Program-made: the position numbers and the translations under genes | From: an uncultured Veillonella sp. | Lineage (GTDB): Bacteria > Bacillota > Negativicutes > Veillonellales > Veillonellaceae | NCBI GenBank assembly: GCA_900757715.1 | Contig: CAAEOZ010000133.1 | Coordinates: 1-7,712, forward strand | Reading direction: 5' to 3' | Length of the DNA: 7,712 nt | Shown here: positions 6,201 through 7,712 of the stretch, one piece after another | Numbering within the stretch: position 1 is the stretch's first letter | Layout of the letters: each line of letters opens with the position of its first letter | The notes under the pieces: generated by a model | The model's database searches: none | Told to the model about the DNA's origin: nothing | What the model saw: the letters and a program-made list of their open reading frames with translations, nothing else

Positions 6201-6554
6201 ATCAATGAAGGCCTCTAATACTTCAGTCCCTTTAACTACACATAACAGAACAGCATGTTCATCATCTAAAACATAGTCCTTTTCATCCTTAAAATATTTA
6301 ATCTCATCAATAATAGAGTAATTATAAGGATCATTTGGTAACGGTACTACATACGTAGAAACACGTGAATTTGTTCTTTTCCAATAAGGTTTTATTACAG
6401 CCTGTTGATAAATAGTAGTTCTATCATTTTCAGTAGTAAATAAGAGCTCTTTAATATACTTCTTAGGAATTGCTTTATATTTAGGAACTCCTTTCGGTTG
6501 CAAACATTCAAGTGAATACCAGTAATTTATAATTTGCTTTGCAGAATCTTTCAT
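3216..6554 (-). CDS. Large superfamily 1 helicase/ATPase with coiled-coil insertion
   Basis: A 1112-residue protein. The helicase core is split. Walker A is GPPGTGKTT (343-351, Lys349) and motif Ia is LVLSSNNKAVENI (Ser406-Ser407-Asn408-Asn409). Walker B is IIIDEAGQAS (Asp821-Glu822), motif III is VVGDPKQIEP (845-852), motif V is GTVHTFQGKE (Gln1039), and motif VI is VAFTRARE (Arg1076). DEAGQ, GDPKQ, TFQGKE and VAFTRA place it in the Upf1-like branch of SF1 (AAA_11/AAA_12 type). About 410 residues separate motifs Ia and II, including a probable coiled coil near 540-690. The N-terminal 340 residues have no motif I can name beyond YWYSLECLQP (11-20), which I recall at the start of related large bacterial helicases. 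There is no C-terminal nuclease: the protein ends about 36 residues after Arg1076. The start has GAGAGGG 9 bases upstream. Nearby hsdS sequence suggests a defence or mobile context, but the role is inference. Frame and motifs are intact. Confidence 0.92.
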   Translation of the reverse strand: MKDSAKQIINYWYSLECLQPKGVPKYKAIPKKYIKELLFTTENDRTTIYQQAVIKPYWKRTNSRVSTYVVPLPNDPYNYSIIDEIKYFKDEKDYVLDDEHAVLLCVVKGTEVLEAFIDKLEIEYPEKPYLGNVYSASFVVDADGDYKEGSLQIAPFIWVIHQMMSQPDVEFKDIKLDGWDEVVKEIEDGFNLPEEKVSLDKAARVINVYIQEHILDPMGVTMFRAGDIYGYCGFQAEEIQLVKAETMPINDLKSSFFLDDLQLVLQHIDTLKDNDKVLSFINSLNQDIEHYDLLKDTDQMRNWYNPKALPYGRWPSKFNLSFMQQIAVNIAKENPKDIFSVNGPPGTGKTTLLKDIIASNIVERAAKFCESNHVNDIFKKVVGRDGTSFYYDIPSDIAAYGMLVLSSNNKAVENITLELPNISSVEEGTNGATLFHPDSSDQQVDLSYFAKDKKYQFVKSNEVYFTFLADRLAESNEQWGLISARLGKKSNINTFMLVLDVLSSDMSFIMRIPSTQDAFESAKKQFQAQYNLVKTLFDYVTVYEDNIKLIQELNLKTNQLQEDVLSINEQLSKYDTLDDDLLKLIEHKNSIETKLIEYNNQRSIFDKLWNATNWSILKAMSNPALLSAIEENTIELQNVKQQLDALHQLFNERDSIVKTKDSLLADIKALDGTVQEAEKTQQEILGTLKSSGKDTIYCFDDIASKVMSSDTDRAEAHTAFLYVCNYLNECRERLLYDALQLQKAVVMSDAFRKNMQLLRQYWGSLSDRKKIQKNFDLDIIFPALLNSLMIAVPVISSTFAAVERFLINCKTESSLGTIIIDEAGQASPHMLVGALFRAQKAIVVGDPKQIEPVQTVQDLFIERIGGEGIGEYRNKELSVQSLADAQNPFAGIIKNLDGAESWVGCPLVIHRRCKDPMFTVANELSYGGFMINKTMSPKEPIEPCKESCWITYDTSNVESTSGKDRYIQLQGQIAFELIQKLRVRNVEFKDIFIITPFTSVAYGFKKYMESLSNDIVNWTKEDNKKDWLDDNIGTVHTFQGKEAKVVIYMLGCQSDDSANGAIKWVNANNVNVAFTRAREYIYVIGDAVKWAELNKNLAFAQRYLPIYTLEDI

Positions 6555-6563
6555 CTATATCTA

Positions 6564-6593
6564 CCCTCTCATTAGACCAATGAAAGTATTATA
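6564..6593 (-). promoter_or_regulatory. Promoter -10 and ribosome-binding site of the helicase gene
   Basis: On the minus strand a perfect TATAAT (6593-6588) lies 33 bases before the ATG, with a poor -35. The start would be near 6581, leaving a leader of about 27 nt that contains GAGAGGG (6570-6564). A minus-strand terminator lies immediately upstream (6621-6659), so the helicase appears to be its own transcription unit. Confidence 0.5.
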
Positions 6594-6620
6594 CATGTAA
6601 AATAAAGAGATTTCATGAAA

Positions 6621-6659
6621 ATTAAATAAAAACAGTCCAACTGTAAAGTCAGACTGTTT
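6621..6659 (-). terminator. Minus-strand terminator of the broken membrane-protein gene
   Basis: Arms 6659-6647 and 6642-6630 pair at all 13 positions on the minus strand with two wobble pairs. On the plus strand these would be C-A and A-C mismatches. A TTTTTATTTAATTTT tract follows on the minus strand. The arm AGTCAGACTGTTTCTT is a relative of the first hairpin in the elements at 1371 and 3009, but the 61-bp core and promoter are absent here. Confidence 0.75.
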
Positions 6660-6716
6660 CTTAAAGATATTACCCAAATAAGAACATCTTATATTTCCCA
6701 TTTATTTAATAGTAAT

Positions 6717-7178
6717 TTAATAACTAGTTATAACATAAAATATCAAATATCCACCAACAAGAAAAGCGATTCCACTAACAAAAACAGCTCCAACTGTAGT
6801 ATTGCGCCAGAAAGTACCCTTCTTAATCTTTTTATCATTACCATTTGCTTCGTTATAGTAAGTTTGTGAGATATAGGCAAATAACCAAGAAATAGTAAAA
6901 AAAAAAGCACCTATCGAAAAGAAAACTAATCCCCATACAATCCCTCTAATCCAATGTTCAAATTCAGTTCCTAATACATTTCCTAAAAAAGCTAAGATAG
7001 CTATACCAGCTGCACCATTTAATAAAAGTAATGCCTTTAAGCCGCCACTACCATATTCTTTAATTAAACCTAACCCGATCTCAGAGATTTTAACCTCTAA
7101 TTCATTTACCCTTAATCAAAACTCATCTTCACTCATTTTTTTATATTTATCATAATTATAATTATCAAAATTCTGCAT
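6717..7178 (-). pseudogene. Three-helix membrane protein gene interrupted by an in-frame TGA
   Basis: From the ATG at 7178, with AAGGAG 6 bases upstream, the frame reads MQNFDNYNYDKYKKMSEDEF and then TGA (7118-7116). The same frame then continues for 132 residues to a TAA at 6719-6717. The continuation is clearly protein-like: a short amphipathic part (LRVNELEVKISEIG), then helix 1 (about 46-69, LKALLLLNGAAGIAILAFLG), helix 2 (about 77-103), a polar loop NEANGNDKKIKKG, and helix 3 (about 127-150). There is no ATG, GTG or TTG soon after the stop to restart from. I recall similar small membrane proteins with a LKALLLLNGGAA-type first helix, often near phage or plasmid genes, with no known function. 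A CGA-to-TGA change (Arg to stop) would explain the break. Ten T in a row occur in the coding strand at 6906-6897, inside helix 2. A sequencing error is the main alternative. Confidence 0.7.
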
Positions 7179-7193
7179 ATTTTTCTCCTTTAA

Positions 7194-7214
7194 ATTACTT
7201 GGGAACAGCGTAAG
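7194..7214 (+). other. Putative recombination junction at the WEQRK coding repeat
   Basis: TGGGAACAGCGTAAG (7200-7214) encodes Trp-Glu-Gln-Arg-Lys, the segment found at the start of both recognition domains in many HsdS proteins and used as the crossover repeat in hsdS shuffling. HsdS-like sequence begins here abruptly after a stop codon. The ribosome-binding site of the divergent broken gene ends only four bases before it (7185-7190). That gene therefore has no room for its own promoter outside the hsdS cassette, as expected if the cassette was moved against it. Confidence 0.5.
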
Positions 7215-7712
7215 TTAAATGACTTTGTAATAATCCGACGCGGGTTAACCTATAAGCCTTCTGATATAGCAGAAAATGGCATCCGAGTTTTACGGTCCTC
7301 AAATATCGATGAAGATCAATTTATTACATCTACTGACGATGTATTTGTAAATAAAGATGCAGTAAATATTCCATTTGTTAAAAATGGAGATATATTAATT
7401 ACTTCTGCGAATGGATCAAATCGACTTGTTGGAAAGCATACCATAATTAGTGATATAGCAGAGAATACTGCCGTTCATGGTGGATTTATGTTACTAGCTG
7501 AATCAAAAGCCCCATTATTTACAGATGCTTTATTAAGTTCAAACTGGTATAAGAGATTTATAAATACTTATGTTGCTGGTGGTAATGGCGCAATTGGTAA
7601 TTTAAGCAAAAATGACTTAGAGAATCAAACTGTTATGGTCCCATCTGAACATGAACAAGCTAAAATTGGGCAGTGGTATGATAATATCAATCAATTTATT
7701 ACCCTTCATCAG
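7194..7712 (+). pseudogene. hsdS: Type I restriction specificity (HsdS) half-gene cassette without a start
   Basis: After a TAA at 7191-7193 the frame is open for 173 codons to the window end. It begins I-T-WEQRKLNDFVIIRRG and continues with GLTYKPSDIAENGIRVLRSSNI, the typical opening of an HsdS target-recognition domain. It then has AGGNGAIGNLSKNDLENQ, and finally VPSEHEQAKIGQWY with INQFITLHQ, which is the conserved helical spacer before the second half. HsdS sets the DNA sequence recognised by a type I restriction-modification enzyme; a full protein is about 400 residues with two such domains. Here the roughly 20 residues that normally precede WEQRK, including the start Met, are missing. 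The first in-frame ATG is deep in the domain and no ribosome-binding site fits. I read this as a silent cassette (or a rearranged fragment) that can supply its domain to an expressed hsdS by recombination. The rest lies beyond the window, so a complete second half cannot be excluded. Confidence 0.82.

Noticed and set aside
7116..7118. TGA read as selenocysteine or Trp in the membrane protein gene
   Set aside because: No selenocysteine-insertion hairpin is evident after the codon, selenocysteine would be odd in such a protein, and the other genes here end normally under the standard code.
1..7712. CRISPR array, tRNA, rRNA or insertion sequence
   Set aside because: No regularly spaced repeats, no cloverleaf and no transposase-like frame was found when reading both strands.

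Overview
The window is AT-rich DNA that reads like a low-GC Firmicute. The gene set and the look of the proteins make a Negativicutes host, probably Veillonella or a relative, my best guess; that comes from memory of the families, not from a search. No rRNA, tRNA, CRISPR array or insertion sequence is visible.

Layout, left to right. (1) The C-terminal end of an unrecognised membrane protein (1-162, +). (2) A gene for a small exported protein of unknown function (436-1032, -), bracketed by two related hairpins at 354-403 and 1114-1155. (3) A compact locus at 1162-1523 that resembles a type I toxin-antitoxin system: a 25-residue hydrophobic peptide of the holin-like toxin (TxpA/BsrG) kind with its own promoter and a strong, partly sequestered ribosome-binding site, converging on a predicted antisense RNA of about 90 nt. 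This locus is too small for ordinary ORF calling. (4) An OFA-family major facilitator transporter (1782-2993, +) behind a structured leader. The 3' half of the leader resembles the ZTP (pfl) riboswitch, and its end is shared with an intrinsic terminator. (5) A second copy of the antisense-RNA/terminator element (3009-3156), this time with no toxin, placed under the 3' end of the transporter transcript. (6) A 1112-residue superfamily 1 helicase/ATPase with a coiled-coil insertion (3216-6554, -) and its own promoter. (7) A three-helix membrane protein gene interrupted by an in-frame TGA (6717-7178, -). (8) A type I restriction specificity (hsdS) half-gene without a start codon (7194-7712, +) that runs off the window.

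How the parts relate. The right-hand part (helicase, broken membrane protein, hsdS cassette) looks like accessory, defence-type DNA. The hsdS piece starts at the repeated Trp-Glu-Gln-Arg-Lys sequence at which such cassettes recombine, and it lies directly against the ribosome-binding site of the divergent broken gene, so this looks like a rearrangement junction. The left part is dominated by small RNA-level regulation. The two copies of the 150-bp element keep an almost identical 61-bp core with an extended -10 promoter, keep hairpins through compensatory changes, and carry G-U pairs that only work on the minus strand. Together these argue for real minus-strand transcripts.
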